DNA of 60,478 nt from an uncultured Agitococcus sp. (GTDB lineage Bacteria; Pseudomonadota; Gammaproteobacteria; Pseudomonadales; Moraxellaceae), in NCBI RefSeq assembly GCF_937920075.1, contig NZ_CALETI010000172.1:1-60478 (forward strand). The letters are read 5' to 3'. The translations under genes and the position numbers were made by a program. The first letter of the stretch is position 1. Each line of letters starts with the position of its first letter. This document shows, piece by piece, positions 16,727 through 24,283 of the stretch. The notes under the pieces were generated by a model that searched no databases, was not told where the DNA came from, and worked only from the letters and a program-made list of their open reading frames with translations.

Positions 16727-17200
16727 TTAAAGATTTAAATCACTTAAACTAGGATGATCGTCAGGACGACGGCCTAATGGCCAAAAGAATAAACGCTCGG
16801 ACGCTTTAATGGGCAAATCATTAATGCTAGCAAAACGACGCTGCATTAAGCCTTGTTCATTAAATTCCCAATTTTCATTGCCATAAGAGCGATACCACTG
16901 ACCACTATCATCATGCCATTCATAGGCAAAACGTACCGCAATACGATTGCCATCAAATGCCCATAATTCTTTAATTAAGCGATATTCCAGTTCACGCGCC
17001 CATTTTCGGGTTAAAAACTCAATAATTTGTGGTCGACCACGCGGAAATTCAGCACGGTTACGCCATTGACTATCTTCGGTATACACCAAAGACACACGTT
17101 GAGGATCACGACTATTCCAACCATCTTCAGCCATCCGTACTTTTTGGATGGCTGTTTCACGGGTAAAAGGAGGAACAGGTGGACGAATTTCGTTAGTCAT
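16727..17200 (-). CDS. DUF1348 / NTF2-like (SnoaL-fold) protein
   Basis: The 157-residue protein resembles the DUF1348 family of the nuclear transport factor 2-like superfamily: an N-terminal helix A-I-Q-K-V-R-M-A-E-D-G-W-N-S-R-D-P, Y-T-E-D-S-x-W-R-N-R, and the aromatic W-[EH]-F-N core strands typical of a cone-shaped small-molecule-binding fold. Biochemical role is unknown. AAGGA precedes the ATG. It is the last gene of a minus-strand group with a PNPOx-like flavoprotein, glutaredoxin and AhpD-like gene, suggesting a shared stress or detoxification role. Confidence 0.8.
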   Translation of the reverse strand: MTNEIRPPVPPFTRETAIQKVRMAEDGWNSRDPQRVSLVYTEDSQWRNRAEFPRGRPQIIEFLTRKWARELEYRLIKELWAFDGNRIAVRFAYEWHDDSGQWYRSYGNENWEFNEQGLMQRRFASINDLPIKASERLFFWPLGRRPDDHPSLSDLNL

Positions 17201-17216
17201 TATCGTATTCCTTTTT

Positions 17217-17315
17217 AGGACTTACGCGGTTATCGCTTATTTGCTCGCATTTAAATCGTTTTTAACGATTTTATGCTCACAAAACGCGCTAATTTCGGGG
17301 AAATGCGTCAGTCCT
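17217..17315. repeat. AGGACTTACGCA-family repeat (family B)
   Basis: It begins AGGACTTACGCGGTTATCGC and ends AAATGCGTCAGTCCT, forming imperfect terminal inverted repeats. An inner hairpin AAATCGTTTTTAACGATTT lies at 17253-17271. It separates the PNPOx-like and DUF1348 genes. Confidence 0.75.
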
Positions 17316-17322
17316 ATTTTGT

Positions 17323-17967
17323 TTAAGGTTTAAATAGTTCAGCACCACCAGAGTGTAATGCGCGCTGCTGGTTTTGTAACTGCACTTTGAGTTGTGCAAT
17401 CTGTTGATGTAAGTCCGCTAATTGTTCAGTAAGCTCATCTTCACTATAACGGGGCGTAATATGTTTTGGACAATTCCAGTCCCATGCCTCAACACGAATT
17501 AAAATACCACGTTCAACAGGTGCGCGGTAATCAGGCATCTCTAATTGTGCTAATAATTCTGGATGATCATCAGCATGAATAATCTGTGTCGTTCCCCAAA
17601 GTTTTAAGCGACGTTTATTGGGGTAATCCATTAAAAATAAGGAAATTTTATTATTGGCAGTAAGGTTGCCAACACTTAGGTATTGCCGATTTCCAGAAAG
17701 ATCGGCATAACCCAAGGTACGACTGTCTAAGGCTTTTAAAAAGCCACGTGCACCACCACGATGTTGCACATACGGCCAACCTTCTTCGTTAACGGTTGCC
17801 TGATAAAAGCTATTACGTTCGGCAATAAAAGCCATTTCACGGGCAGTGAGTTCGTTACGAGGCTCAGTCGCCAGTTCAAAGCCTTGGTTTGCCTCACGAC
17901 TGCCGTAACGTGTTTGTGCCGATTTAACGGCTGGAGTAAAAGTTAATTCAGCAAAAGCACGGGGCAT
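17323..17967 (-). CDS. Pyridoxamine 5'-phosphate oxidase-like flavoprotein
   Basis: The 214-residue protein has the split-barrel FMN-binding pattern of PNPOx-like enzymes: Q-A-T-V-N-E-E-G-W-P-Y-V-Q-H-R-G-G strand pair, G-F-L-K-A-L-D-x-R-T-L-G-Y-A-D, N-x-x-x-L-F-L-M-D-Y-P-x-x-x-R-L-K-L-W-G. The C-terminal 40 residues are a glutamine-rich heptad pattern that looks like a coiled coil. Such proteins bind FMN or F420 and act as oxidoreductases; the substrate is unknown. The start at 17967 is set by GGAG 8 nt upstream; an in-frame TTG 18 nt earlier is not favoured. It lies between glutaredoxin and DUF1348 genes. Confidence 0.82.
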   Translation of the reverse strand: MPRAFAELTFTPAVKSAQTRYGSREANQGFELATEPRNELTAREMAFIAERNSFYQATVNEEGWPYVQHRGGARGFLKALDSRTLGYADLSGNRQYLSVGNLTANNKISLFLMDYPNKRRLKLWGTTQIIHADDHPELLAQLEMPDYRAPVERGILIRVEAWDWNCPKHITPRYSEDELTEQLADLHQQIAQLKVQLQNQQRALHSGGAELFKP

Positions 17968-18005
17968 GATAGTTCTCCAAACCAAGGGGTGAACGCGGTT
18001 AGTTT

Positions 18006-18040
18006 AGGACTTGAATATTTCGGTGAAATGCCTAAGTCCT
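18006..18040. repeat. Short AGGACTT...AAGTCCT repeat (family B)
   Basis: AGGACTTGAATATTTCGG and GAAATGCCTAAGTCCT form a compact 35-bp member of the family between the glutaredoxin and PNPOx-like genes. Its last bases touch the glutaredoxin stop codon. Confidence 0.7.
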
Positions 18041-18294
18041 TACTTGTTAATCAGTTTTAGCAATTCGCCACTCTGTTCACAAGCAACTAAATCATTAAAG
18101 CCACCAATATGAACATCGCCAACAAAAATTTGCGGTACAGTACGACGGCCACTACGTGTAATCATAGACTCTAATTGAGTATCTGATTGATCAACACGGA
18201 TTTTTTCAACCGTTGCACCAACCCGTTTTAATAAATTCTCGGCTTGCACACACCAAGGGCAAGTACCTGTACTATAGACGGTGACAGCAGTCAT
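18040..18294 (-). CDS. Glutaredoxin (GrxC-like)
   Basis: The 84-residue protein is a dithiol glutaredoxin with the active site CPWC (residues 13-16), the cis-proline T-V-P-Q-I-F, and the glutathione-binding I-G-G-F-N-D-L. It reduces disulfides and glutathionylated proteins using glutathione in the cytoplasm. GGAG sits 8 nt before the ATG. It lies in a minus-strand operon with an AhpD-like gene upstream, and may supply reducing power to it. Confidence 0.93.
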   Translation of the reverse strand: MTAVTVYSTGTCPWCVQAENLLKRVGATVEKIRVDQSDTQLESMITRSGRRTVPQIFVGDVHIGGFNDLVACEQSGELLKLINK

Positions 18295-18319
18295 GATGGT
18301 TCTCCTCAGAGTTAAAAAT

Positions 18320-18364
18320 GGACTTACGCATTTCGCTGAAATAAGTGATAACTGCGTAAGTCCT
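18320..18364. repeat. GGACTTACGCA...TGCGTAAGTCC repeat (family B)
   Basis: The best-preserved short copy: GGACTTACGCATTTCGCTG ... ACTGCGTAAGTCCT, with a terminal inverted repeat of 11 bp. It sits between the AhpD-like and glutaredoxin genes. Confidence 0.8.
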
Positions 18365-18373
18365 AAAAAATGG

Positions 18374-18913
18374 TTAGATAGTTAAAGCGACTTTTGGAAA
18401 GTCAATGTCAACACGGCTGGCTTTACCAATTAAGTTGGTTAAGAAGTTAAGACCAACGTGGGTAATCACTTCAACGATATCACTATCGCTATAGCCTGCT
18501 TGACGCATCGCTTGGATTTCACCTGTAGTGACTTCGCCTTTGTGTTCAATCAACGCACGGGCAAATTGCACAGCAACAGCAGCTTTTGCGTCTTGGCTGC
18601 CACCTGCACGATTTGCGGCCATTTCTTCATTGTCTAAGCCAGTTTTGCGGCCAATGGCGGTGTGTGCAGAAACACAATATTCACAAGTGTTTTGTTGAGC
18701 AATCGCTAAGGCAATACGCTCACGCGTGGCGGCATCTAAACTGCCTTCATTAGCGATACTGTGGAAGCCTAAAAAAGCACGCAATGCCGCAGGCGAATTA
18801 GCAAAAATTTTTAAGAAGTTTGGCACCATGCCTAGTTTCTGTTGGATGGCATCAAACAATGCTAATTGTTCTTGGTTAGCAGTTGCGTTAGTGACAGTGT
18901 TAATACGGCTCAT
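18374..18913 (-). CDS. AhpD-like carboxymuconolactone decarboxylase family protein
   Basis: The 179-residue all-helical protein carries the AhpD-type thiol motif C-E-Y-C-V-S-A-H (C-x-x-C followed by histidine) after the A-L-A-I-A-Q-Q-N-T helix, and the G-L-N-F-x-T-N C-terminal segment. Relatives are thiol peroxidases or reductases that remove organic hydroperoxides. GAGGA precedes ATG. It is the first gene of the minus-strand operon and is divergent from a LysR regulator that presumably controls it. Confidence 0.88.
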   Translation of the reverse strand: MSRINTVTNATANQEQLALFDAIQQKLGMVPNFLKIFANSPAALRAFLGFHSIANEGSLDAATRERIALAIAQQNTCEYCVSAHTAIGRKTGLDNEEMAANRAGGSQDAKAAVAVQFARALIEHKGEVTTGEIQAMRQAGYSDSDIVEVITHVGLNFLTNLIGKASRVDIDFPKVALTI

Positions 18914-18983
18914 GATTTTTTCCTCGGTTAGGTTTGTTGGTGTGGCTATAGTGATATAGTTTGTTTTTTTAAAGAATCCTTGT

Positions 18984-19010
18984 TTTAGGTAATTATTTAT
19001 TGCCTAAAAT
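18984..19010. promoter_or_regulatory. Candidate LysR operator between the divergent genes
   Basis: TTTTAGGTAAT (18984-18994) and ATTGCCTAAAA (19000-19010) form an interrupted dyad with one mismatch and a 5-nt centre, the size and symmetry of a LysR-type binding site. It lies in the 136-bp gap between the LysR gene and the AhpD-like operon. Confidence 0.65.
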
Positions 19011-19049
19011 GGAATAATGATGGTATTAAAGATAAAAAAGGGGAAATAT

Positions 19050-19949
19050 ATGGATCGTTTAGACTTAATGACGATTTTTGTCGCTGTTGCTGAAGCCGAA
19101 AGTTTTTCGGGTGGAGCAAGACGTTTGGCGATGTCACCACCTGCCGTCACCAGAGCCATCTCAGCTTTAGAAAGTCGGTTGGCGGTTAAATTATTAGATA
19201 GAACAACACGTTATGTTCGAGTAACCGAATTAGGTCAACGCTATTTGGATGATGCTCGGCGTATTATTGCCGAAGTTGATGAAGCTGAAGATGCCTTGGT
19301 TGGCATTAATGGCACGCCCAAAGGGCAATTAACCCTAACTGCGCCAGTCTTATTTGGCAAAATGTTTGTCATGCCTGTGGTTGTTGAATATTTACAACGT
19401 TATCCCAGCATGGATGTCAGTGCCTTGTTTTTAGATCGTGTGGTTAACATGATGGAAGAAGGGGTAGATGTGGGCATTCGGGTTGGTGAATTACCGGATT
19501 CCAGTTTAAAGGCGGTGCGTGTCGGGCAAATCCGTCGGGTGTTATGTGCCTCACCACAATATTTGGCGGAATATGGTGTGCCTAATCATCCTCATGATTT
19601 GCAACAGCATCGAATTGTTGCGGCAACGGGGGTGACACCCAGTGTGGAATGGAAATTTTGGCAAGAGCAACAAGCTTTGTCGGTACGTTTGCGACCACGT
19701 TTAACGGTAACCACCAATGATGGTGCGATTGAATCTGCCTTAGCAGGCTTTGGGGTGACACGCTTAATGTCGTATCAAATTGCGCACTTTGTCGAGAGTG
19801 GTCAATTACAGATTTTATTGCCCGATTTTGAGTCAGCACCCTTACCGATCCATGTTTTGCATCGTGAAGGTCGGCATAAATCGGCGCGTGTGCGTAGTTT
19901 TGTCGATTTAGTCGTTGAACGTTTGCGCCAAGAAAAAGCCTTGAGTTAA
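19050..19949 (+). CDS. LysR-family transcriptional regulator
   Basis: The 299-residue protein has the LysR winged helix-turn-helix at the N-terminus (M-D-R-L-D-L-M-T-I-F-V-A-V-A-E-A-E-S-F-S with L-A-M-S-P-P-A-V-T-R-A-I-S-A-L-E) and a C-terminal effector-binding domain. The pattern L-F-L-D-R-V-V-N-M-M-E-E-G-V-D-V-G-I-R-V-G-E-L fits the CrgA/DsdC-like branch. The start at ATG 19050 follows AAGGGGA at 19038-19044; earlier in-frame ATGs (19017, 19020) lack a site. It probably controls the divergent redox operon. Confidence 0.9.
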   Translation: MDRLDLMTIFVAVAEAESFSGGARRLAMSPPAVTRAISALESRLAVKLLDRTTRYVRVTELGQRYLDDARRIIAEVDEAEDALVGINGTPKGQLTLTAPVLFGKMFVMPVVVEYLQRYPSMDVSALFLDRVVNMMEEGVDVGIRVGELPDSSLKAVRVGQIRRVLCASPQYLAEYGVPNHPHDLQQHRIVAATGVTPSVEWKFWQEQQALSVRLRPRLTVTTNDGAIESALAGFGVTRLMSYQIAHFVESGQLQILLPDFESAPLPIHVLHREGRHKSARVRSFVDLVVERLRQEKALS

Positions 19950-19981
19950 TTAATGCCAGTCAGTTAATAGGAAGCTTTCTC

Positions 19982-20090
19982 TTAAAACTTACCCTTCGAC
20001 TTCGCTCAGGGGGCATTGCTTTGTTTGTTGAGCGGTGGTCACTGAGCGCAGTCGAAGTGAGTCGAAACAAGCAATAACCGAGTAAGTCCC
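19982..20090. repeat. Composite repeat: TTCGACT-family element inside a family B copy
   Basis: The inner element CCTTCGACTTCGCTCAGG ... CTGAGCGCAGTCGAAG (19993-20056) is flanked by TTAAAACTTACC on the left and CCGAGTAAGTCCC on the right, which resemble family B ends. Confidence 0.6.
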
Positions 20091-20220
20091 ATTAATCACA
20101 TTAAAATTATTGCAAAAATAACAATTATGATTTGCTTTTTATAGGTATTCTCGTTAATTAAAGAAATAATCACAATAGCACTCATCAAATATTATTTATC
20201 TTCATCAAAAGGGTAAAACC

Positions 20221-21249
20221 ATGAGTGCTGTTGTTGCTTTATCGTCATGGCCAATTAACGCTGAAACACCAATGGCTAATGCGCCAAGTATTGAATTGCC
20301 TAATGGTTATATTGGCATTCCTCAGCACTATTTACGTTATCAACAAACCCTAAGATCTGTGCGTGCTTTACTCGCTGATATTCAGTTTGACGATAAAACC
20401 TTGTTGTTTGCAGGGCAAGACCATAATGGTTTGTATATGCAAGTGGGCATGATTGGCCGTGAAAATTATGAGCGTGGCGATCAACAGCGCCCACACAAAT
20501 TGGTTTATGGTCGTAAATGGCGTATTGACCGTGACACGCCAACCTCCGAAGTCATTCAAACGGCATTTTTGGCGATTAGCAAAGCCTATGAGCATGAAGT
20601 ACGAGAATTATTAACCGTAAAAGATGCTTGGCAAGCAAAGGTTAGTGCGCCATTTAGCTGTCATCAAGATTTGCCTTTATTGACAGAAAATGCTGATTTG
20701 GTTGCAGCAGAAGAGCAACCTCGTTTGCAAACTTTGGCCGATATTGAGCAATTATTGGCAGGTGTAAAGTTTGCTCAGCATGACATTGACGTGGTGAGTT
20801 TTCATGCTCAACAGCCATTTAGTTATTTAGTGGTACGTTTGGGCAATGCACCTTTGGCTCGTCAGCAAGAAGGGGATTTAGCCCATTTTAATCAACAATT
20901 GGTGTCAGTGACCTTGCAGGAGAATACCGTTTCTGAGGTGTTGTTTGCTTTGTTAGATAGCTTTTTGCACATTAATCAACGTTGGGTTGAGGAGACTTTT
21001 GCTTATCAAGGTTTTGCGCGTTTTAGTCGTAGCCTTGATCCACGTCAAATTGCGGCGGTGTCTGTTGCGACTCGTCCTTATCGTCGTGATGCAACGAATG
21101 AACATTTTAGCCGTGGTTTCCGTCAGGCCAATTATGATGTTGATCGTTCACGTGTGCCAAGCTTGGGAACGGGTTTTTTAGCCAAGCGTAATCGTGAGGT
21201 TATTCAAGCTTATCAAGGCTTATTGGGACATATGCCTGATGGGTTGTAA
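20221..21249 (+). CDS. Unrecognised 342-residue protein
   Basis: I do not recognise this protein. It has no convincing signal peptide (the first 20 residues are only mildly hydrophobic) and no membrane segments. Two halves look related in outline: each has an A-D-I-[EQ]-x-L-L-[AD]-x-[IV]-x-F motif (L-L-A-D-I-Q-F-D near residue 50, L-L-A-G-V-K-F-A near residue 180), a beta-rich part, and an A-[FL]-L-A-[IL]-x-x-[AF]-like helix, suggesting an internal duplication. The C-terminus is arginine-rich (residues about 260-320). AAGGG precedes ATG. It stands alone between repeats. Confidence 0.75.
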   Translation: MSAVVALSSWPINAETPMANAPSIELPNGYIGIPQHYLRYQQTLRSVRALLADIQFDDKTLLFAGQDHNGLYMQVGMIGRENYERGDQQRPHKLVYGRKWRIDRDTPTSEVIQTAFLAISKAYEHEVRELLTVKDAWQAKVSAPFSCHQDLPLLTENADLVAAEEQPRLQTLADIEQLLAGVKFAQHDIDVVSFHAQQPFSYLVVRLGNAPLARQQEGDLAHFNQQLVSVTLQENTVSEVLFALLDSFLHINQRWVEETFAYQGFARFSRSLDPRQIAAVSVATRPYRRDATNEHFSRGFRQANYDVDRSRVPSLGTGFLAKRNREVIQAYQGLLGHMPDGL

Positions 21250-21257
21250 GCTAAATA

Positions 21258-22055
21258 TTAGTATTTTCTATACCAACCCTCAACAATTTCCACCAATTGT
21301 GCCAAACCATCGGTTAACGCCGCAGGGCCGGGTTGCAAAATATCTGCCGATTTAATTTCAAAAATTTGTTGGTTTTGTACCGCTGGCAAATGTTGCCAGC
21401 CTTCGCGTGCAGCCACTTGTTCGGGTCTAAATTTTCGCCCACACCAAGAGCCAATAATAATATCGGGGTGTTTAGCAATGACCTGTTGATGGTCAGCCAC
21501 AATCCGATTTTTTGCTAAAGACTGCCGAGCGTGTTCAGGAAAAGCATACTGCCCACCTGCAATTTCAATTAACTCAGCCACCCATTGAATACTGGTAATA
21601 ATGGGGTCGTACCACTCTTCAAAATACACAACGGGTTTAACGGTTCGTTGGCTATGTTGTTGTTTTAATTGCTCAATATATGCCAGACGCTCATTAACCC
21701 ATGCCAACGCTGCTTGTTGTTGGCCAACCATTGCCCCTAATTGCACACACATCGCCAAAATTTCGTTCACTGAGCGTTGATTAAAAATATAAACGTTCAC
21801 CCCTTGTTTAATCAATTCAGCCGCAATATCGGCTTGCAAGTCCGAAAACCCCAATACCAAATCGGGTTTAAGTGCCAAAATTTTGTCAATTTTGGCCGAG
21901 GTAAATGCTGAGACTTTGGGCTTTTCTTTGCGTGCTTGTGGTGGACGGACGGTAAACCCCGAAATACCCACAATGCGATGTTGTTGGCCTAATAAATACA
22001 AAAGTTCAGTAGTTTCTTCGGTTAAACAGACAATACGTTGGGGGAAAAAGTCCAT
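21258..22055 (-). CDS. BtuF/FhuD-like substrate-binding protein without signal peptide
   Basis: The 265-residue protein has the periplasmic binding fold of class III solute-binding proteins: R-I-V-C-L-T-E-E-T-T-E-L-L-Y-L-L-G, V-V-G-I-S-G-F-T, K-I-L-A-L-K-P-D-L-V-L-G-F-S-D, and the C-terminal P-D-I-I-I-G-S-W-C-G-R lobe. Relatives bind cobalamin or Fe(III)-siderophores. The oddity is the absence of any signal peptide or lipobox: the protein starts MDFFPQRIVCL directly at the first strand. No ABC permease or ATPase is adjacent. Either it acts in the cytoplasm or it has a non-transport role. Confidence 0.8.
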   Translation of the reverse strand: MDFFPQRIVCLTEETTELLYLLGQQHRIVGISGFTVRPPQARKEKPKVSAFTSAKIDKILALKPDLVLGFSDLQADIAAELIKQGVNVYIFNQRSVNEILAMCVQLGAMVGQQQAALAWVNERLAYIEQLKQQHSQRTVKPVVYFEEWYDPIITSIQWVAELIEIAGGQYAFPEHARQSLAKNRIVADHQQVIAKHPDIIIGSWCGRKFRPEQVAAREGWQHLPAVQNQQIFEIKSADILQPGPAALTDGLAQLVEIVEGWYRKY

Positions 22056-22107
22056 AAAGATATTGCTCTAAAAATTGTGGTATAACTATAAAAAGAAATT
22101 TTAACTT

Positions 22108-22252
22108 AGGACTTACGTAGTTATCGCTTATTTACTCACATTTACCCCCCTGCCTTCGGCATCCCCCCTTATTAAGGGCGGACTGAGGGGGGTACAAAAC
22201 ACGCTTGTTTAGACTTTGCTCAACACAAGCTTTCTGTGAAATGCGTAAGTCC
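22108..22252. repeat. Family B repeat interrupted by a family C repeat
   Basis: The ends AGGACTTACGTAG (22108) and AAATGCGTAAGTCCT (22238-22252) are family B. The 50-bp family C element (22144-22193) lies inside it. The left arm matches the 17217 copy closely up to the point of interruption. Confidence 0.75.
22144..22193. repeat. 50-bp GC-rich palindromic repeat (family C), reverse orientation
   Basis: This is the reverse complement of the 4747-4796 element with only a few substitutions and the same length. It is nested in a family B repeat. Confidence 0.85.
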
Positions 22253-22280
22253 TGAACTGTTGTATTTGAGAGTAAAAACA

Positions 22281-22478
22281 ATGGCTAATAAAAAATTTGT
22301 CCGTTCCCGTGAACATAATATCATTGCTGGAGTGATGGGAGGTATAGCCGATTATTTAGGATGGAGTCCCTTTAAAGTACGCTTAGCCTTTGTGATTATT
22401 TCATCAGTCAGTGCAGCCGTACCAGGTATTTTAATTTATATCATTTTGTGGTTTTTAATGCCTTTAGCGGAGGAGTAA
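22281..22478 (+). CDS. PspC-domain protein
   Basis: This 65-residue protein consists of one PspC domain: R-S-R-E-H-N-I-I-A-G-V-M-G-G-I-A-D-Y-L-G-W-S, then a hydrophobic helix ending I-L-I-Y-I-I-L-W-F-L-M-P. PspC proteins are inner-membrane components of phage-shock-type envelope stress responses; single-domain forms are common and of unknown role. I chose ATG 22281 with GAGAG at 22268-22272. It precedes the DUF1853 gene by 4 nt, so the two are probably co-transcribed. Confidence 0.9.
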   Translation: MANKKFVRSREHNIIAGVMGGIADYLGWSPFKVRLAFVIISSVSAAVPGILIYIILWFLMPLAEE

Positions 22479-22482
22479 ACGC

Positions 22483-23406
22483 TTGAATTTGCCTTATTAC
22501 CATCCACACGTGCGCAATTTAGCATGGATCTTAGCCGCACCTAGTTTATTAAAATTTTTACCTGAATTTAATCAGCCCTTAACTGTGTTGGATGATCAAT
22601 TTTGGCAGCAACAATATCAGGCGTATTTACCACGTTTGCAGCAACTCGAAGACAATCCCCTCATTTTAGAACAGTTTTTGGCGGAGCATAATAATCATCG
22701 TTTAGGTTATTACTTTGAGTATTTGTTATTGTTTTGGTTGCAAGATAATCAATATCACTGTTTTGAGTTAATTAAGCATCGAGCAACGCTGTTTAAAGGA
22801 AAAATCACGATTGGTGAGTTAGATTATTTGCTTAGAAACAAAATAACAGGCGAGATTGAACATTGGGAAGTGGCCATTAAATTTTATTTAGGTTATCCAC
22901 CACTCACTGATGCCTATCATTGGTTAGGAGCAAACGATAACGACTCTTTAGGACGAAAATTGCATCATTTGGCGACTAAACAATTTTTGGCCGATCAATA
23001 TCAGGACTACAAAATTAATAAACGTTGTTTGCTAGTTAAAGGACGATTATTTTATCCTTCAACCGCTAAAAATCTCTTAGCACGCGCGCACAGTCCAACG
23101 GTTTCTTGTTTATCACCCAATCATTTACAAGGTAATTGGATCATGTATCAGGACTTTATTAACAGCCCCGAAGCTGCTCAATTGCACTGGCGGCATGTGG
23201 CCAAAGATGAGTGGTTGGCCGATCAACAGCCCTTTAAACAATTGCCATTGGCAAATTCCCAACATTTACCGCCATTACCAACGGCACGTGCAGAATTATT
23301 TTTAGGGTTTAATGCTAAATTAGAAGAACAAGCGCGTTGTTTTGTGTGTGGCGTGCCAAGAGCTATTCACTTGTTGGCTTCGACTCACTTCGGCTGCGCT
23401 CAGTGA
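22483..23406 (+). CDS. DUF1853 family protein
   Basis: The 307-residue protein fits the DUF1853 family found mainly in Proteobacteria: V-R-N-L-A-W-I-L-A-A-P-S-L-L at the start, R-L-G-Y-Y-F-E-Y-L-L-L-F-W-L, and the G-E-L-D-Y-L-L-R-N ... H-W-E-V-A-I-K-F-Y-L segment. The order of acidic and lysine residues (E-L-D ... E-V-A-I-K) recalls PD-(D/E)XK nuclease folds, which is inference. The start is a TTG at 22483 supported by GGAGGAGT just upstream. The last 11 residues (from about 23374) are encoded by an intergenic repeat. Confidence 0.85.
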   Translation: MNLPYYHPHVRNLAWILAAPSLLKFLPEFNQPLTVLDDQFWQQQYQAYLPRLQQLEDNPLILEQFLAEHNNHRLGYYFEYLLLFWLQDNQYHCFELIKHRATLFKGKITIGELDYLLRNKITGEIEHWEVAIKFYLGYPPLTDAYHWLGANDNDSLGRKLHHLATKQFLADQYQDYKINKRCLLVKGRLFYPSTAKNLLARAHSPTVSCLSPNHLQGNWIMYQDFINSPEAAQLHWRHVAKDEWLADQQPFKQLPLANSQHLPPLPTARAELFLGFNAKLEEQARCFVCGVPRAIHLLASTHFGCAQ

Positions 23407-23453
23407 CCACCGCTCAGCCAACGTAACGATGTACCCTGAGCGCAGTCGAAGGG
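23377..23453. repeat. TTCGACT-family repeat (family A) overlapping the end of DUF1853
   Basis: It begins GGCTTCGACTCACTTCGG and ends CTGAGCGCAGTCGAAGGG. Its TGA within CTCAGTGACC provides the stop codon of the DUF1853 gene. Confidence 0.75.
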
Positions 23454-23656
23454 TTATGTTTCAGCGGTTTTCTGACAAACTAGCATGACTTGCCATAACA
23501 ACAATTTTTGTTGGTGACTCCTACATAATAAGTATATTTTTATCTAATTGAGATATTGTATTTTTTATAATATATTGATTTTAAAAGTATTAAAAATTGG
23601 CATGGTATCTGTAATGGTTAAGTTGAGTTTATAACATCAACAACAAGGACATTACC

Positions 23657-24265
23657 ATGTTTAAGTATTCTTCAAAAATCATCATCACTCTTTTAACTTG
23701 TAGCTTGTTTACGGCTTGTAGTTCCACTCCCACCAACAAAAGTTTGGTCAAAGAGCAGTTAAGCATCGAAAAACAACGTCGAAATGCCGCACAAGACCTT
23801 GCCGAGCAAACCTTAGATACCATGCCTTCATGGGCGATGACTGCGCCACGTCCTGATAATACGGGCGTATATGCGGTGGGTGTGGCCGAAAGTGATAAAG
23901 TGCAAATTGCGATTAAAAAAGCCCAACTTCAAGCACAGTACGGTTTGGCAAAAATTTTTAATCAAGAGTTGGCAGGTAGCGAACAAATGATGCAACAAGA
24001 TGCGGGTGCAGGGTCAAGTAGTAGTTATCAGAGTTTGATTCAGTCTTTAGTGAATTATGTACCCGTTGTTGGTTTTGAAGTGGTAAAACAAGAAGTTAAA
24101 GCCGTCAATGGAGAGTTTCAGGCTTATACCCTGTTAAAACTACCTTATGCAGAGTTTAATAAAGCCTTACAAAGCCAAAAACAACAAGCACAAAATACCG
24201 ATATGAAACAAGCATTTGCTGACTTGGAGCGTCGTTTACAACAACATCAATTACAAAAAAAATAA
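23657..24265 (+). CDS. LPP20-like outer-membrane lipoprotein
   Basis: The 202-residue protein starts with a lipoprotein signal peptide; the lipobox L-F-T-A-C places the lipidated cysteine at residue 21. The mature part has a helical segment, then A-V-G-V-A-E-S-D-K-V-Q-I-A-I-K-K-A-Q-L-Q-A-Q-Y-G-L-A, typical of LPP20-family domains, and a charged coiled-coil C-terminus. AAGGA precedes ATG. It is followed 18 nt later by a secreted coiled-coil protein with a similar alpha-helical repeat, so the two may work together at the envelope. Confidence 0.75.
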   Translation: MFKYSSKIIITLLTCSLFTACSSTPTNKSLVKEQLSIEKQRRNAAQDLAEQTLDTMPSWAMTAPRPDNTGVYAVGVAESDKVQIAIKKAQLQAQYGLAKIFNQELAGSEQMMQQDAGAGSSSSYQSLIQSLVNYVPVVGFEVVKQEVKAVNGEFQAYTLLKLPYAEFNKALQSQKQQAQNTDMKQAFADLERRLQQHQLQKK

Positions 24266-24283
24266 CCCTAGATTGAGGTTAAA

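Noticed and set aside
17217..18364. CRISPR array
   Set aside because: Repeats are palindromic, differ in length, are irregularly spaced and are separated by genes.
22056..22280. Cobalamin riboswitch upstream of the BtuF-like gene
   Set aside because: The region is fully accounted for by repeats and shows no B12-box-like segment.
23598..23613. TTGGCAT before the lipoprotein gene as a third sigma-54 promoter
   Set aside because: The -12 part reads CTGTA and lacks the invariant GC; only the -24 half matches.
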